DNA of 64,000 nt, taken from positions 3,277,001 through 3,341,000 of the forward strand of contig NZ_CP029190.1 in the NCBI RefSeq assembly GCF_008642295.1, read 5' to 3'. Shown here piece after piece: positions 7,724 to 16,450 of the stretch. Each line of letters starts with the position of its first letter. Position 1 is the stretch's first letter. The position numbers and the translations under genes were made by a program. The stretch comes from Streptomyces venezuelae (GTDB lineage: Bacteria > Actinomycetota > Actinomycetes > Streptomycetales > Streptomycetaceae). Under the pieces are notes generated by a model, which saw nothing but the letters and a program-made list of their open reading frames with translations, ran no database searches and had not been told where the DNA came from.

Positions 7724-8961
7724 CGGGACTCCTTAGGGAGGCCGAGCACGCGCTCGGCGATGATGTTCCGCTGGATCTCGTCCGAACCGCCGTAGATGGT
7801 GTCGGCCCGGGTGAACAGGAACAGCCGCTGTGCCTCGGCCAGGCCGTCCTCGTACGGAAGACCGGGCGCCCAGTCCCGGACCCCGGCGGAGCCGGCCGCC
7901 CCCCGGACCGCCACCGCCAGCTCGCCGAGCCGCCGGTGCCAGCCGCCCCACAGCAGCTTGGCCACGCTCGGCGCGCCCGGGTCCGGCGCACCCGGGTCCT
8001 GGGCGCTGCCCAGGGTGCGCAGGGCGTTCCACCGCATGGTGCGCAGCTCGGCCCACTGCCGGACCAGCCGGTTCCGCAGCACCTCGTCCGCCGTTTCGGA
8101 GGAGGCGAGGTAGGCGCCCACCACCCGTTCGAGTTCCGCCGCGAAGCCGATCTGCTGCACCAGGGTGGACACCCCGCGCTCCAGAGCCAGCAGCCCCATG
8201 GCCACGGTCCAGCCGTTGCCCTCCCCGCCGACCACCTCCTCGGCGACGGCCCCGTCGAAGAAGACCTCGTTGAACTCGCTGGTCCCCGACATCTGCCGGA
8301 TCGGCCGGACGTCGATCAGGCCCGGCTGGTCCATCCGGACCAGGAGGAAGGACAGCCCGTGGTGCCGGCGGGAGCCCGGTTCGGTGCGGGCCAGGACGAA
8401 GCACCAGTCGGCCTCCCGCGCCAGCGAGGTCCAGATCTTCTGCCCGGTGACCCGGTACCGGTACCGGTCCCCGCCCCTACCCCCGTCCCGGTCCCGGTCC
8501 CGTACGGCCGTGGTGCGGACGGCCGCGAGGTCGGAGCCGGCCCCCGGCTCGCTGTACCCCTGGCACCACAGCTCCTCGCCGCGCGCGATCGCCGGCAGGA
8601 ACCGGTCCCGCTGCTCCCGGGTGCCGTATGCGAGCAGGGTGGGGGCGAGCAGGTTCTCGCCGATGTGGCCGACCCGGCCGGGGGCGCGGGCCCGGGCGTA
8701 CTCCTCGGCCCACACCACCTGCTGGGTGAGCGTCGCGGCCCGCTGTCCGTACGCGCCGGGCGGCGCCTCCCAGCCGAGCCCGATCCAGCCGCCCCGCCCG
8801 AGCTCCCGCTCCCACTCCCGGCGGGCGGCCACGCCCTCGTGCTCGCTGCCCGGCCCGCCGAGGCCGGCCGCCTCGGCGTACGGCCCGCGCAGATGCCCGG
8901 CGAGCCAGTGCCGCGCGGCGGACCGGAAGTCCTCGTCCGCCGCGTCAAAGCCGAACTCCAC
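7720..8961 (-). CDS. Acyl-CoA dehydrogenase (413 aa)
   Basis: A full-length acyl-CoA dehydrogenase with the FAD-contact region LWCQGYSEPGAGSDLAAVRT and the C-terminal signature YGGSDEIQRNIIAERVLGLPKE. The position equal to MCAD Glu376 (YEGT in that enzyme) is Gly here. A Glu is present in ALERGVST, on the helix where isovaleryl-CoA dehydrogenase carries its base (DLERLV), so that residue is the likely catalytic base (inference). It introduces an alpha-beta double bond into an unknown acyl-CoA. The GTG start follows AAGGGG and lies 9 bp after the SDR stop, showing tight coupling inside the operon. Confidence 0.9.
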   Translation of the reverse strand: MEFGFDAADEDFRSAARHWLAGHLRGPYAEAAGLGGPGSEHEGVAARREWERELGRGGWIGLGWEAPPGAYGQRAATLTQQVVWAEEYARARAPGRVGHIGENLLAPTLLAYGTREQRDRFLPAIARGEELWCQGYSEPGAGSDLAAVRTTAVRDRDRDGGRGGDRYRYRVTGQKIWTSLAREADWCFVLARTEPGSRRHHGLSFLLVRMDQPGLIDVRPIRQMSGTSEFNEVFFDGAVAEEVVGGEGNGWTVAMGLLALERGVSTLVQQIGFAAELERVVGAYLASSETADEVLRNRLVRQWAELRTMRWNALRTLGSAQDPGAPDPGAPSVAKLLWGGWHRRLGELAVAVRGAAGSAGVRDWAPGLPYEDGLAEAQRLFLFTRADTIYGGSDEIQRNIIAERVLGLPKESR

Positions 8962-8970
8962 GAGATCCCC

Positions 8971-9882
8971 TTACGCGTTGGGGCGGTCCTTGGAGGCCGC
9001 CGCCCTGGCCATGGCCTCCAGCTGGGCCAGCATCGGCATGGGGTCGGTGCCGACGGTGCCGGGCAGGAAGTCGGCGATCTTCTCCGGGGTCCAGGCCCCG
9101 TCGGCGTATCCGGCGCGCAGTTCGCGCGGCTGGGCCCATACGGCGATCTTCGGGCCGGCGATGGTGTACACCTGCCCGGTGATCTTCTCCTCCCGGGCGC
9201 GGTCGCTGAGCAGGTACGTGACGAGCGCGGCGACGTCCTCGGGTTCGCCGATCTCCTTCAGCTCCATCGGCACGTTGGCCGACATCCGGGTCCGGGCGAC
9301 GGGGGCGACGGCGTTGGCGGTGACCCCGTACTTGTGCAGGCCGAGGGCGGCGGACCGGACCAGCGAGATGATCCCGCCCTTGGCCGCTGAGTAGTTGGCC
9401 TGGGCGACGCTGCCCTGGTGGTTGCCGCTGGTGAAGCCGATCAGCGTGCCGGTGCCCTGCTTGCGCATGACGGCGGCGGCGGCCCGGAACACCGTGAAGG
9501 TGCCCTTGAGGTGGGTGGCGACGACGGGGTCCCACTCCTCCTCGCTCATGTTGAACAGCATCCGCTCGCGCAGGATGCCGGCCACGCAGACGACCCCGTC
9601 GATCCGCCCGTACTCGGCGAGCGCGGTGTCGACGATGCGCTGCCCGCCCGCCATGGTGGAGATGTCGTCGGCGACGGCCACCGCCTGCCCGCCGGCCGCG
9701 GTGATCTCCTTCACCACGGTGTCGGCGACCTCGCTGGTCGGCTCCCCGCCCTCGATCGAGACCCCGTAGTCGTTGACGACGACCTGTGCTCCCTCGGCGG
9801 CGGCGGCGAGCGCCACGGCCCGGCCGATGCCCCGGCCCGCGCCGGTGACGGCGACGACCTTGCCTGCCAAGAAGTTCCCCAC
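8971..9882 (-). CDS. Short-chain dehydrogenase/reductase
   Basis: A 303-residue SDR. The cofactor motif TGAGRGIG is at residues 13-20, and the catalytic Ser-Tyr-Lys set is Ser152 (FTSGN), Tyr164 and Lys168 (YSAAKGG). It is longer than a classical 250-residue SDR because of a C-terminal tail of about 50 residues, as in 3-hydroxyacyl-CoA dehydrogenase-type SDRs that accompany acyl-CoA dehydrogenases. The likely role is oxidation of a hydroxyacyl intermediate. It is the first gene of the leftward operon; its GTG start is preceded by GGAAGGGG, and the operator at 9905-9919 lies 22 bp upstream. Confidence 0.9.
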   Translation of the reverse strand: MGNFLAGKVVAVTGAGRGIGRAVALAAAAEGAQVVVNDYGVSIEGGEPTSEVADTVVKEITAAGGQAVAVADDISTMAGGQRIVDTALAEYGRIDGVVCVAGILRERMLFNMSEEEWDPVVATHLKGTFTVFRAAAAVMRKQGTGTLIGFTSGNHQGSVAQANYSAAKGGIISLVRSAALGLHKYGVTANAVAPVARTRMSANVPMELKEIGEPEDVAALVTYLLSDRAREEKITGQVYTIAGPKIAVWAQPRELRAGYADGAWTPEKIADFLPGTVGTDPMPMLAQLEAMARAAASKDRPNA

Positions 9883-9904
9883 GTCCGGCCCCTTCCCGCG
9901 GTTT

Positions 9905-9919
9905 CTGACGGACCGTTAG
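9905..9919. promoter_or_regulatory. Regulon operator copy 5, CTGACG-GAC-CGTTAG
   Basis: A dyad with one mismatch (CGTTAG) in the right half, in the divergent gap between the SDR operon and the cyclase gene. The flanking T and A extend the symmetry by one base on each side. Confidence 0.7.
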
Positions 9920-9979
9920 ATTCTATGGGCACCCGGATGCACGTGCACAAGCCCTCGTCCGTCAGGAGTGAGCGAAGCC

Positions 9980-10906
9980 ATGACTCTCCCCGCCGAGTTC
10001 CACGCCATCGCGAAGCGCGTCAACAACTGGGGCCGCTGGGGCGCCGACGACGAGATCGGCACCCTCAACCTGATCACCGCCGGGGTCCTGCGCGCCGCCG
10101 CGGCCGAGATCCGCACCGGGCGCCGGATCCCGCTGGCCCTCCCGCTCAAGGAGGACGGCGTACAGGCCGGCCTGATCCCCGGCCGGATCAATCCGCTGCA
10201 CACGATGGTGCAGATCAACCAGGAGCTCTTCGGTCCGGGCACGGTGGCCTGCAGCGACGACGCGGTGACCATGGGCCTGCAGGCGGCCACCCACTGGGAC
10301 GCGCTCACCCATGTCTCGCACTCGGGCCGCATCTACAACGGCCGCCCGGCCGACTCCATCACCCCGCACACCCGCGCACAGTTCAGCGGCATCGACAAGG
10401 CGGCCCCGATCGTCTCGCGCGGGGTCCTCCTCGACGTCGCCCGCGCCAAGGGCCTGGACCGGCTGCCGGGCGACCATGCGGTGACCCCGGCGGACCTGGC
10501 CGAAGCGGAGGAGTTCGGCCGGGTGAAGGTCCGGCCCGGCGACATCGTGCTGGTCCGCACCGGCCAGATACAGACCTACCTGGCGGGGGACAAGCACGGC
10601 TACGGCTTCCCGTCCCCGGGACTGTCGGTGCACACCCCGGAGTGGTTCCACGCCCGCGATGTGGCGGCCGTCGCCAATGACACCCTGACCTTCGAGATCT
10701 TCCCGCCGGAGATCGAGAACCTGTGGCTGCCGGTGCACGCGCTCGACCTGGTCGAGATGGGCATGCACCAGGGCCAGAACTGGAATCTCGAAAAGTTGTC
10801 CACAGCCTGTGCAGAAGAGTCCCGGTACAGCTTCTTCCTCTCGGCGATGCCGGAACCCTTCGTCGGCGCCACCGGGACCCCGGTCGCTCCGGTGGCAATC
10901 CTCTGA
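9980..10906 (+). CDS. Cyclase/kynurenine formamidase-like metal hydrolase
   Basis: A 308-residue member of the cyclase (Pfam PF04199) family. The metal-binding signature appears as ATHWDALTHVSH, matching the HxxxDxxxH-type pattern of these hydrolases. Later, KVRPGDIVLVRTGQ is also typical. Family members hydrolyse amide, lactone or cyclic substrates; the substrate here is not known. Placed with acyl-CoA enzymes, it could open a ring or a lactone (inference). ATG 9980 is chosen with AGGAG at 9964-9968; an in-frame GTG at 9968 has no such site. It diverges from the SDR operon under the operator at 9905-9919. Confidence 0.86.
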   Translation: MTLPAEFHAIAKRVNNWGRWGADDEIGTLNLITAGVLRAAAAEIRTGRRIPLALPLKEDGVQAGLIPGRINPLHTMVQINQELFGPGTVACSDDAVTMGLQAATHWDALTHVSHSGRIYNGRPADSITPHTRAQFSGIDKAAPIVSRGVLLDVARAKGLDRLPGDHAVTPADLAEAEEFGRVKVRPGDIVLVRTGQIQTYLAGDKHGYGFPSPGLSVHTPEWFHARDVAAVANDTLTFEIFPPEIENLWLPVHALDLVEMGMHQGQNWNLEKLSTACAEESRYSFFLSAMPEPFVGATGTPVAPVAIL

Positions 10907-10928
10907 CGACGACCCCTCCGGGCAGCCC

Positions 10929-13751
10929 CTAACCCCCGCCGCTCCCGGCCACCTGACGCCAGATCGCCACGGCTGCCACCAACTGGGCGAGCACGTAGGC
11001 GATCTGCGCCGAGGTGCCGCGCATCTGGTAGACCGACAGCAGCAGACTGAAATTGGTGGGCTTGAACTGCCTCTCCCCTCTGAAGGTGGCCATGTCCATC
11101 CAGAGGCTGGTGAGTGTCAGAACGGTGAGCATGAGCAGGACGTGCAGCAGCGCGAAGCCGGGTTCGGTGTCGGTGATGCGACTGAGCAGGGCGGCTACCC
11201 CGACCGGGAGGGCATAGGACAGGGTCAGGCTCAGCGCACGCACGGGACTGTGCCGCCCGGGGAGCACGCGCCAGAGTGCCCCCAGCACCAGGCCGGCACC
11301 GGCCCAGGCGATCTGCCATGCGAGCAACTTCGCCGCGATCTCCAGCAGCCCGTTGTGCTCATGCAACACGAGCAGCCAGTTGCGGTAGTCCGGGACGCTG
11401 CTCACCCAGACCAGGGCGACACTCGCCGGAATTCCGAAGAAGAATGCCAGCTTGGCGGCATGATGGGCGTTTGCCCACCAGGAGGACTCGGGCCCCCAGG
11501 CAAGGGCGATGTCGACCACGGAATAACGCTCGTCCGGGGTATTTGAACTCTGCTGCTTCAGCCACTCGCCCTGCCTGCGCAGCTTCTCCTCCAAGTCATC
11601 GCGGTCACCGGCCTCACGGCCGTGTTCGATCAGATAGAGCTCATGGTGCCAGTTCCTGTATTCATGGGCCTTGTCCAGCAATTCCCTTCGCCGCCCCCCG
11701 AATACCTGACGATGGAATTGCGAGTCCGCCTTGTGCAGCACTGACCAGCGCTGGCCCACCTTGACGAGCACCCAGAGCGACGACGTGATCAGCAAGGCCC
11801 ACAACGCCCAGAGCGAGTTGGAACCCGCGAACTCGACCTGCCTCAGCCCCACCATGAAGGCGAAGATCGCGGCCGTCAGCAGAAAATCGGCCTTTTCGGG
11901 GCGCAGGGTTTCCCACTGCTGGTCCTCTCCCTTGGCCCGCTCCTGCACGACACGGATGCGCAGCAGCGCGACAAGCGCAATGCCGGCCAGCACCCACGAG
12001 TAGGCATACACCCACCTGAGACCGTCAGTGGGAAGCTCACCCAGGAACCTGGTGAACTCCTGATCCCGGACTCCGGCGCTTTCGCCGGGCCAGGCGATGC
12101 GCTTCCAGTCGCGGCGTTGCGCCCACCAGAAGCAGCTCAGAATGACCGATGCGACCGTCGCCTGCAGCACCGACGCGACCAGGACCCAAAGGACCGGGGC
12201 CTCCCCCCACACCTTGATCCAGCTTTGTCGGATCAGCCCTCCCTCCCGCGCGAAGCGCCACGCCCAGGCCGTCATCGCGGCCAGCCCCAGCCACACCGTC
12301 GCCAGCCCCAGCAGCAGGAGCCAGAGGCGATCTGAGCGCTGCACATCCGCGATCGTGGGAACCCCTTCGCCGAAAAGGAGGTGCAGGGACGCGACCGCGA
12401 GCCCGCCGAGGCCGGCCACCACGGTTGCAGCCACTTTCACGGCTCGGCCCTGACGGCACCGGACCCCGTCCTTGATCTTCGTCTCGGCCTTGGAGGGCAG
12501 CTCGGGACGGCACCACGGGCGGGCGACCAGGACCAGGGCCAGCCCAGCCACGAGTCCGAGCAGGGCACGCCACGAAGTCGACTCGATCCTTTTCATGAGC
12601 AGGATGAGCGTCAGGACGACAGCGGCGCTCAGCACGGCCCAGTACAGGACGGCCTGTTTGGGGCCTTCGTTGATCGGCCTGCGAATCCTGCGGAACAGCC
12701 GACGGGGGGACAGGGATGCCCCTCCCGGCTCCGGCGCCTCGGAAGACTTTTGCGGCAGGGCACGGACCGCGGCCACCGCCAGCACCACGGAGGCGGACAG
12801 CCACCACGAGAGCACGCCCACCTGGCTCAGCCGCTCCCAGGTGTTGGTCCAGGTGAAGTACCGCTGCCAGGGCGGATCCACTTCGACACCGAGCTCCAGG
12901 TTCTGTGGCTTCTCCCACACCACATTCCCGTTGCGGTGGGACGAGGGCTCCGGTGAGATCATGGCGGCATCGAGGCCGCCCAGCTTGACCGCAACGTTCT
13001 GCCATTCGGCGGTCATCAGGGTGTTCGGCGGCTTGAGCGCAACCCGCCAGACCTTGCCACTCACCTCGATTCCCCACGGCCCGATTCGGACGTCCCCTTC
13101 ATGCTCGATCCAGGCGAGTGCCTGGTACTGCACTGTGATCACGTCGCCCTGCGCGGTGACCCGGGGAGTATGGAGGCGCCATTCGGCAGCGCGGGGATTC
13201 TTCTCCGCAGGGGAAGCGGAAGGCGATGGGTCGGCCTGCCCAGGGGAAGCGGAAGGCGACGGGCCGACCTGCCCAGGGGAAGCGGAAGGCGACGGGCCGA
13301 CCTGCCCAGGGGAAGCGGAAGGCGACGGGCCGACCTGCCCAGGGGAAGCGGAAGGCGACGGGCCGACCTCGTTCCCGCGCAGAAGACAGGTCATCGCGTG
13401 CTGGTACTCGCGAGAATCCTCGCCCAGCGTCAGATTTCTCGCATAGGGCCAGGTGTCCGGAACGTTGACGGTCATGTCCGACTGCACCTGGGTGAACGTG
13501 AGGCCTTGGTGTTCGAAGCCCAGCTCTGCAGTCGCCACCCGCGCATCGAGCATCCCCGTCTGGCACTTGTCACTCTCACGCCGAACGGTGTCCTCCGCAC
13601 CCGACGACAGCTGACGCCAGCCGGTGACCAACAAGAACGTCGACAGCAGGCACCCGACGGCCACCAGCAGCAGCGCCACCGGCAGATAACACCGCCGCCA
13701 CCAGGGCAGCTGCTGGGTCTGCGAGGAAGCTTCATCGGATTGCGAAGTCAT
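10929..13751 (-). CDS. Large multi-pass membrane protein of unknown function
   Basis: A 940-residue protein not recognised beyond its architecture. A short cytoplasmic tail precedes TM1 (about residues 22-44). A long probably extracellular region (45-310) carries a repeat linker of PSPSASPGQVG units at about 130-181 and a beta-rich stretch after it. Roughly 13 further hydrophobic segments then follow, near 312-332, 367-386, 394-412, 437-457, 475-497, 520-541, 580-597, 620-665, 765-785, 803-826 and 840-932. A charged, helical cytoplasmic loop (about 665-760) is rich in Lys, Arg, Glu and Gln. No transporter or enzyme signature was seen. It diverges from a 135-residue soluble protein. Both interrupt the catabolic cluster and lack its operator. 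Confidence 0.8.
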   Translation of the reverse strand: MTSQSDEASSQTQQLPWWRRCYLPVALLLVAVGCLLSTFLLVTGWRQLSSGAEDTVRRESDKCQTGMLDARVATAELGFEHQGLTFTQVQSDMTVNVPDTWPYARNLTLGEDSREYQHAMTCLLRGNEVGPSPSASPGQVGPSPSASPGQVGPSPSASPGQVGPSPSASPGQADPSPSASPAEKNPRAAEWRLHTPRVTAQGDVITVQYQALAWIEHEGDVRIGPWGIEVSGKVWRVALKPPNTLMTAEWQNVAVKLGGLDAAMISPEPSSHRNGNVVWEKPQNLELGVEVDPPWQRYFTWTNTWERLSQVGVLSWWLSASVVLAVAAVRALPQKSSEAPEPGGASLSPRRLFRRIRRPINEGPKQAVLYWAVLSAAVVLTLILLMKRIESTSWRALLGLVAGLALVLVARPWCRPELPSKAETKIKDGVRCRQGRAVKVAATVVAGLGGLAVASLHLLFGEGVPTIADVQRSDRLWLLLLGLATVWLGLAAMTAWAWRFAREGGLIRQSWIKVWGEAPVLWVLVASVLQATVASVILSCFWWAQRRDWKRIAWPGESAGVRDQEFTRFLGELPTDGLRWVYAYSWVLAGIALVALLRIRVVQERAKGEDQQWETLRPEKADFLLTAAIFAFMVGLRQVEFAGSNSLWALWALLITSSLWVLVKVGQRWSVLHKADSQFHRQVFGGRRRELLDKAHEYRNWHHELYLIEHGREAGDRDDLEEKLRRQGEWLKQQSSNTPDERYSVVDIALAWGPESSWWANAHHAAKLAFFFGIPASVALVWVSSVPDYRNWLLVLHEHNGLLEIAAKLLAWQIAWAGAGLVLGALWRVLPGRHSPVRALSLTLSYALPVGVAALLSRITDTEPGFALLHVLLMLTVLTLTSLWMDMATFRGERQFKPTNFSLLLSVYQMRGTSAQIAYVLAQLVAAVAIWRQVAGSGGG
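13208..13372. repeat. 33-bp minisatellite inside the membrane-protein gene
   Basis: Five tandem copies of a 33-bp unit, starting at 13208, 13241, 13274, 13307 and 13340. The first copy has diverged and the inner ones are nearly identical. In frame the unit encodes 11 residues (PSPSASPGQVG), so copy-number changes keep the reading frame. It forms a Pro/Ser linker in the predicted extracellular part. Confidence 0.92.
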
Positions 13752-13808
13752 GACATGCGACCGATCATGTCCATATGCGATGACAGAACGTTACCAACCG
13801 GAGGAATA

Positions 13809-14216
13809 ATGACCGAAACCAAGGATTCCGCCACGTCCAAGGCGCAGCTTCCCTCGTTCGAGGACGCCGAAGGGCTAGGGCCGCAGGACACGGAGTTCCT
13901 GCGGGACCTCGTCGCCGTGCTGGCGAAGCACGGGAACCTCGATCGCTTCGGTCTGTGCCTCCTGCACGACCATTTCCCGCTCGGCGCGGACGAGGTTCTG
14001 GTGGAGACGAACGATCCGACAACGCGCACGCTCCACGCCCATGTGGAGAAGACGGGACGGACGAAGCACGCCAAGGCGTCCCAGTGGAGGTTCCTGCGGC
14101 ACGCCGAGCACGGCGAGCACACGCCCGGCGCGGGGCCCAAGGGGGACCCGTATCAGGTGATCATGGTGTGCGATCCGATCGAGGATCTGTGCCCCGGGCG
14201 CGAGCGCACGCGCTGA
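13809..14216 (+). CDS. Small hypothetical protein (135 aa)
   Basis: Unrecognised, acidic and soluble, with no signal peptide or membrane segment. Visible features are an acidic helical N-terminal half (AEGLGPQDTEFLRDLVAVL), a His-rich central stretch (LLHDHFPL) and a C-terminal VIMVCDPIEDLCPGRERTR containing two Cys. GGAGG at 13800-13804, close to the ATG, gives good translation support. It diverges from the 940-residue membrane protein with 57 bp between start codons, which suggests shared regulation or a functional pair (inference). Confidence 0.7.
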   Translation: MTETKDSATSKAQLPSFEDAEGLGPQDTEFLRDLVAVLAKHGNLDRFGLCLLHDHFPLGADEVLVETNDPTTRTLHAHVEKTGRTKHAKASQWRFLRHAEHGEHTPGAGPKGDPYQVIMVCDPIEDLCPGRERTR

Positions 14217-14292
14217 CCCGCTGCCGAGGTGATCCTCTAGCCTGGGGCGCGGCCCGGGGCGCGGTGCCCGGGTGAGGGAGGGTGCGCGTTCG

Positions 14293-15366
14293 ATGTGGGT
14301 TGACCTTTCAACCGTTGACGTACCGATGGCCGACCGGTTCGAGTGGTTCAACGAGGTCGTCGCCACCGAGCTGATGCCCACCGCGCTCAGCACCGACCGC
14401 ACCGCGAGCTTCCGCGCCGAAGTCGCCGCGCTGGACCTCGGTGCGGTCCAGGTCTCGAAGTTCGCCTACTCCCCGCTGCGTTCGCGGCGCACCCCGGCGC
14501 TGATCCGCCGGAGCGACCCCGAGCAGTACCAGCTCGCGCTGGTGACCTCGGGCAGCGAGTGGATCACGCAGCGGGGCAACGGCGCCCAGCTGACCGCCGG
14601 CGACCTGGTGTTCTGGAACTCCTCGCACCCCTGGGAAGCCGGCGTTCCGGAGGCGGAGGGCCAGGTCGAGGCGATCGTGCTGCAACTGCCGCGATCGGCC
14701 ATGCCCTTGCGCGTCGAGCGGCTGGACCGCCTGCTGGCCCGCCGCATCCCCGCACGTACCGGCATGGCGGCGATCCTCGCCCGGTTCCTGACCTCCCTGC
14801 ACGACGAAGGTCCCGACTGCGCTCCGCAGGACCTGGCCCGGCTGGCGGGCGTCACCACCGACCTGGTGGCGGCCTGTCTGGCCGAGCACCTCGACACGCC
14901 GGACGAACTCCCCGCCGAGACCCGGACCCGGGCCCTGCGGGCCCGGATCGACCGGTTCATCGAGCACAACCTCGGCGATCCGGAACTGACCCCGCGCGCC
15001 ATAGCCGCCCATCATGCGGTCTCCCTGCGCACGCTCTACAGCCTCTACGAGGGCCCCGGGGGCCCCGGGGACTCCGGGGACCCCGGGGACCCCAGGACCG
15101 AGCGCGGTATCGCGACCGTCATCCGCCGGCGCCGGCTCGACCGGGCCCATCAGGATCTCGCCGCCCCCGAACTCCGCCGCCACACGGTCCAGTCCATCGC
15201 CGCCCGCCGCGGCTTCAGCAGCGCCACCGCCTTCTCCCGCGCCTTCCGGGAGGCGTACGGGCTCACGCCGACCCAGCACCGCCACCAGGCGCTCGCAAAC
15301 CCGCCTGCACGAAAGGGCGGTCCGGCCCGCACACTGCGCACACCCCGCCCTCCGGCGGCCCCATAG
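14293..15366 (+). CDS. AraC-family transcriptional regulator with a Gly-Asp-Pro insert
   Basis: A 357-residue regulator. The N-terminal half (about residues 1-190) is an AraC-binding-like sensor domain (FxAxVAALDLGAVQVSK, then WITQRGN and AGDLVFWNSSHPW). The C-terminal half is a two-helix-turn-helix AraC DNA-binding domain: AIAAHHAVSLRTLYSLYEG, then VQSIAARRGFSSATAFSRAF with YGLTPTQHR. Between helix-turn-helix 1 and the connecting RRRRLDRAHQDL helix sits a GPGGPGDSGDPGDP-like low-complexity insert, encoded at about 15050-15095, where relatives have only a short loop. GGGAGGG lies upstream of the ATG. The target genes are unknown. Confidence 0.88.
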   Translation: MWVDLSTVDVPMADRFEWFNEVVATELMPTALSTDRTASFRAEVAALDLGAVQVSKFAYSPLRSRRTPALIRRSDPEQYQLALVTSGSEWITQRGNGAQLTAGDLVFWNSSHPWEAGVPEAEGQVEAIVLQLPRSAMPLRVERLDRLLARRIPARTGMAAILARFLTSLHDEGPDCAPQDLARLAGVTTDLVAACLAEHLDTPDELPAETRTRALRARIDRFIEHNLGDPELTPRAIAAHHAVSLRTLYSLYEGPGGPGDSGDPGDPRTERGIATVIRRRRLDRAHQDLAAPELRRHTVQSIAARRGFSSATAFSRAFREAYGLTPTQHRHQALANPPARKGGPARTLRTPRPPAAP

Positions 15367-15573
15367 GCTCCCCGCTGGGCGAGGGCGGGAATCCGCCCGG
15401 CACCGCTCGCGGCCCGGAAGGAACCGGGGACCTTCCGGCCCGCGGGCGCCCCGGCAGACCACCCCGCCCACCCGTGCAGTCCTCCGTGGAACCATGAGGT
15501 GTCCATGACGCGTCACCGTTCGCGCGTCACCCCCCGAATCCCCACCTCACCCCACTCCGCAGAGGAGAAGCGC

Positions 15574-16278
15574 ATGGCAAACCCGTATCAGGTCACGCCG
15601 CCGCCCCCACCCCAGAGACGCTCGGGCGGAAAGATCGCCCGCTTTGTGATCCTCGCCCTGATCGTCGGCGGCGGCTACGGCGCCTCCAAGGTGCTGGGCG
15701 ACGACGAAGGCAAGACCTCGAAGTCCGCCTCCGCCTCGGCCTCGGCCTCGGCCGCCGCCAAGACCCAGGACCCCGGTTCCGCCGAGTCCGCCTCCGACAC
15801 CTCCAACCACTGGAAGGTGGGCGACTGCGGCGGACCCGACCCGAAGCGGCAGCCGGACGGGTACCGGGCCCTGAAGTGCACCGACTCCGGTGCCACCTTC
15901 AAGGCCATCGACATCAAGGACGCGAGCATCCTCCCCGGTTCGATCCAGTGCCCGGCGGGCACCGACCTCATGATCGAGGTGAGCATTTCCTACGGAGCGA
16001 ACAGCGCGAGCAGCGGCATCCCCACCAACACCGTCTGTGGCCGCAACCTGACCGGCGCGCACCCCGGTGACGCGGGCGCCGGCGGCGTCCAGCTGGTCAA
16101 GGGCGACTGCGTGGACGCGCAGGCCCAGGAGGTCGCCTGTGCCTCCGGAGGCTCCCGCGCGATGAAGGTGCTGGCCCTGGTCAAGACGAAGGACGAGTGC
16201 CCGTCGGGCACGAACGAGCCGTTGCGGCTGACCATGTCGGTCGGCCGGCCCTATGACGTGATCTGCGCCAAGCGCTGA
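15574..16278 (+). CDS. Membrane-anchored LppU/SCO3897-family protein
   Basis: A 234-residue protein. A short cytoplasmic Pro-rich head (NPYQVTPPPPPQRRSGGK) is followed by one membrane segment (ARFVILALIVGGGYGASKVL), then a Ser/Ala linker, then an extracellular domain with about six Cys that probably form disulfides (VGDCGGPD, LKCTDSG, CPAGTD, TVCGRN, GDCVDA, VACASG, ECPSG, VICAKR). The layout matches the actinobacterial LppU/SCO3897 group, whose function is not known. The ATG at 15574 follows AGAGGAGA, which decides this start over upstream in-frame codons. A hairpin follows the gene at 16300-16354. Confidence 0.82.
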   Translation: MANPYQVTPPPPPQRRSGGKIARFVILALIVGGGYGASKVLGDDEGKTSKSASASASASAAAKTQDPGSAESASDTSNHWKVGDCGGPDPKRQPDGYRALKCTDSGATFKAIDIKDASILPGSIQCPAGTDLMIEVSISYGANSASSGIPTNTVCGRNLTGAHPGDAGAGGVQLVKGDCVDAQAQEVACASGGSRAMKVLALVKTKDECPSGTNEPLRLTMSVGRPYDVICAKR

Positions 16279-16299
16279 CGCGACCGGCCGGGATGCTGT

Positions 16300-16354
16300 G
16301 GGTGGCGGCGTACGGTCGTGTACGCCCCGAGCGCGGCACGGCGAGCCGCCACCC
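16300..16354. terminator. Convergent-gene hairpin, probable bidirectional terminator
   Basis: Perfect 10-bp arms GGGTGGCGGC (16300-16309) and GCCGCCACCC (16345-16354) surround a loop with further pairing. It lies between the stop of the LppU-like gene and the stop of the ATP-binding protein gene, as expected for a terminator serving both strands. There is no T-run. Confidence 0.6.
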
Positions 16355-16450
16355 AACGACCCGCACTCGCCAAGGCGGAACCTTGACGTCCCCTCGCGAC
16401 GAATCGCTCACTCCAGGGTGATCACCATGTGACGAGCCGTCAACACCTCG

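Noticed and set aside
13208..13372. Regular 33-bp repeats that could suggest a CRISPR array
   Set aside because: The repeats are directly adjacent with no unique spacers and are in frame inside a coding gene, so they form a minisatellite.
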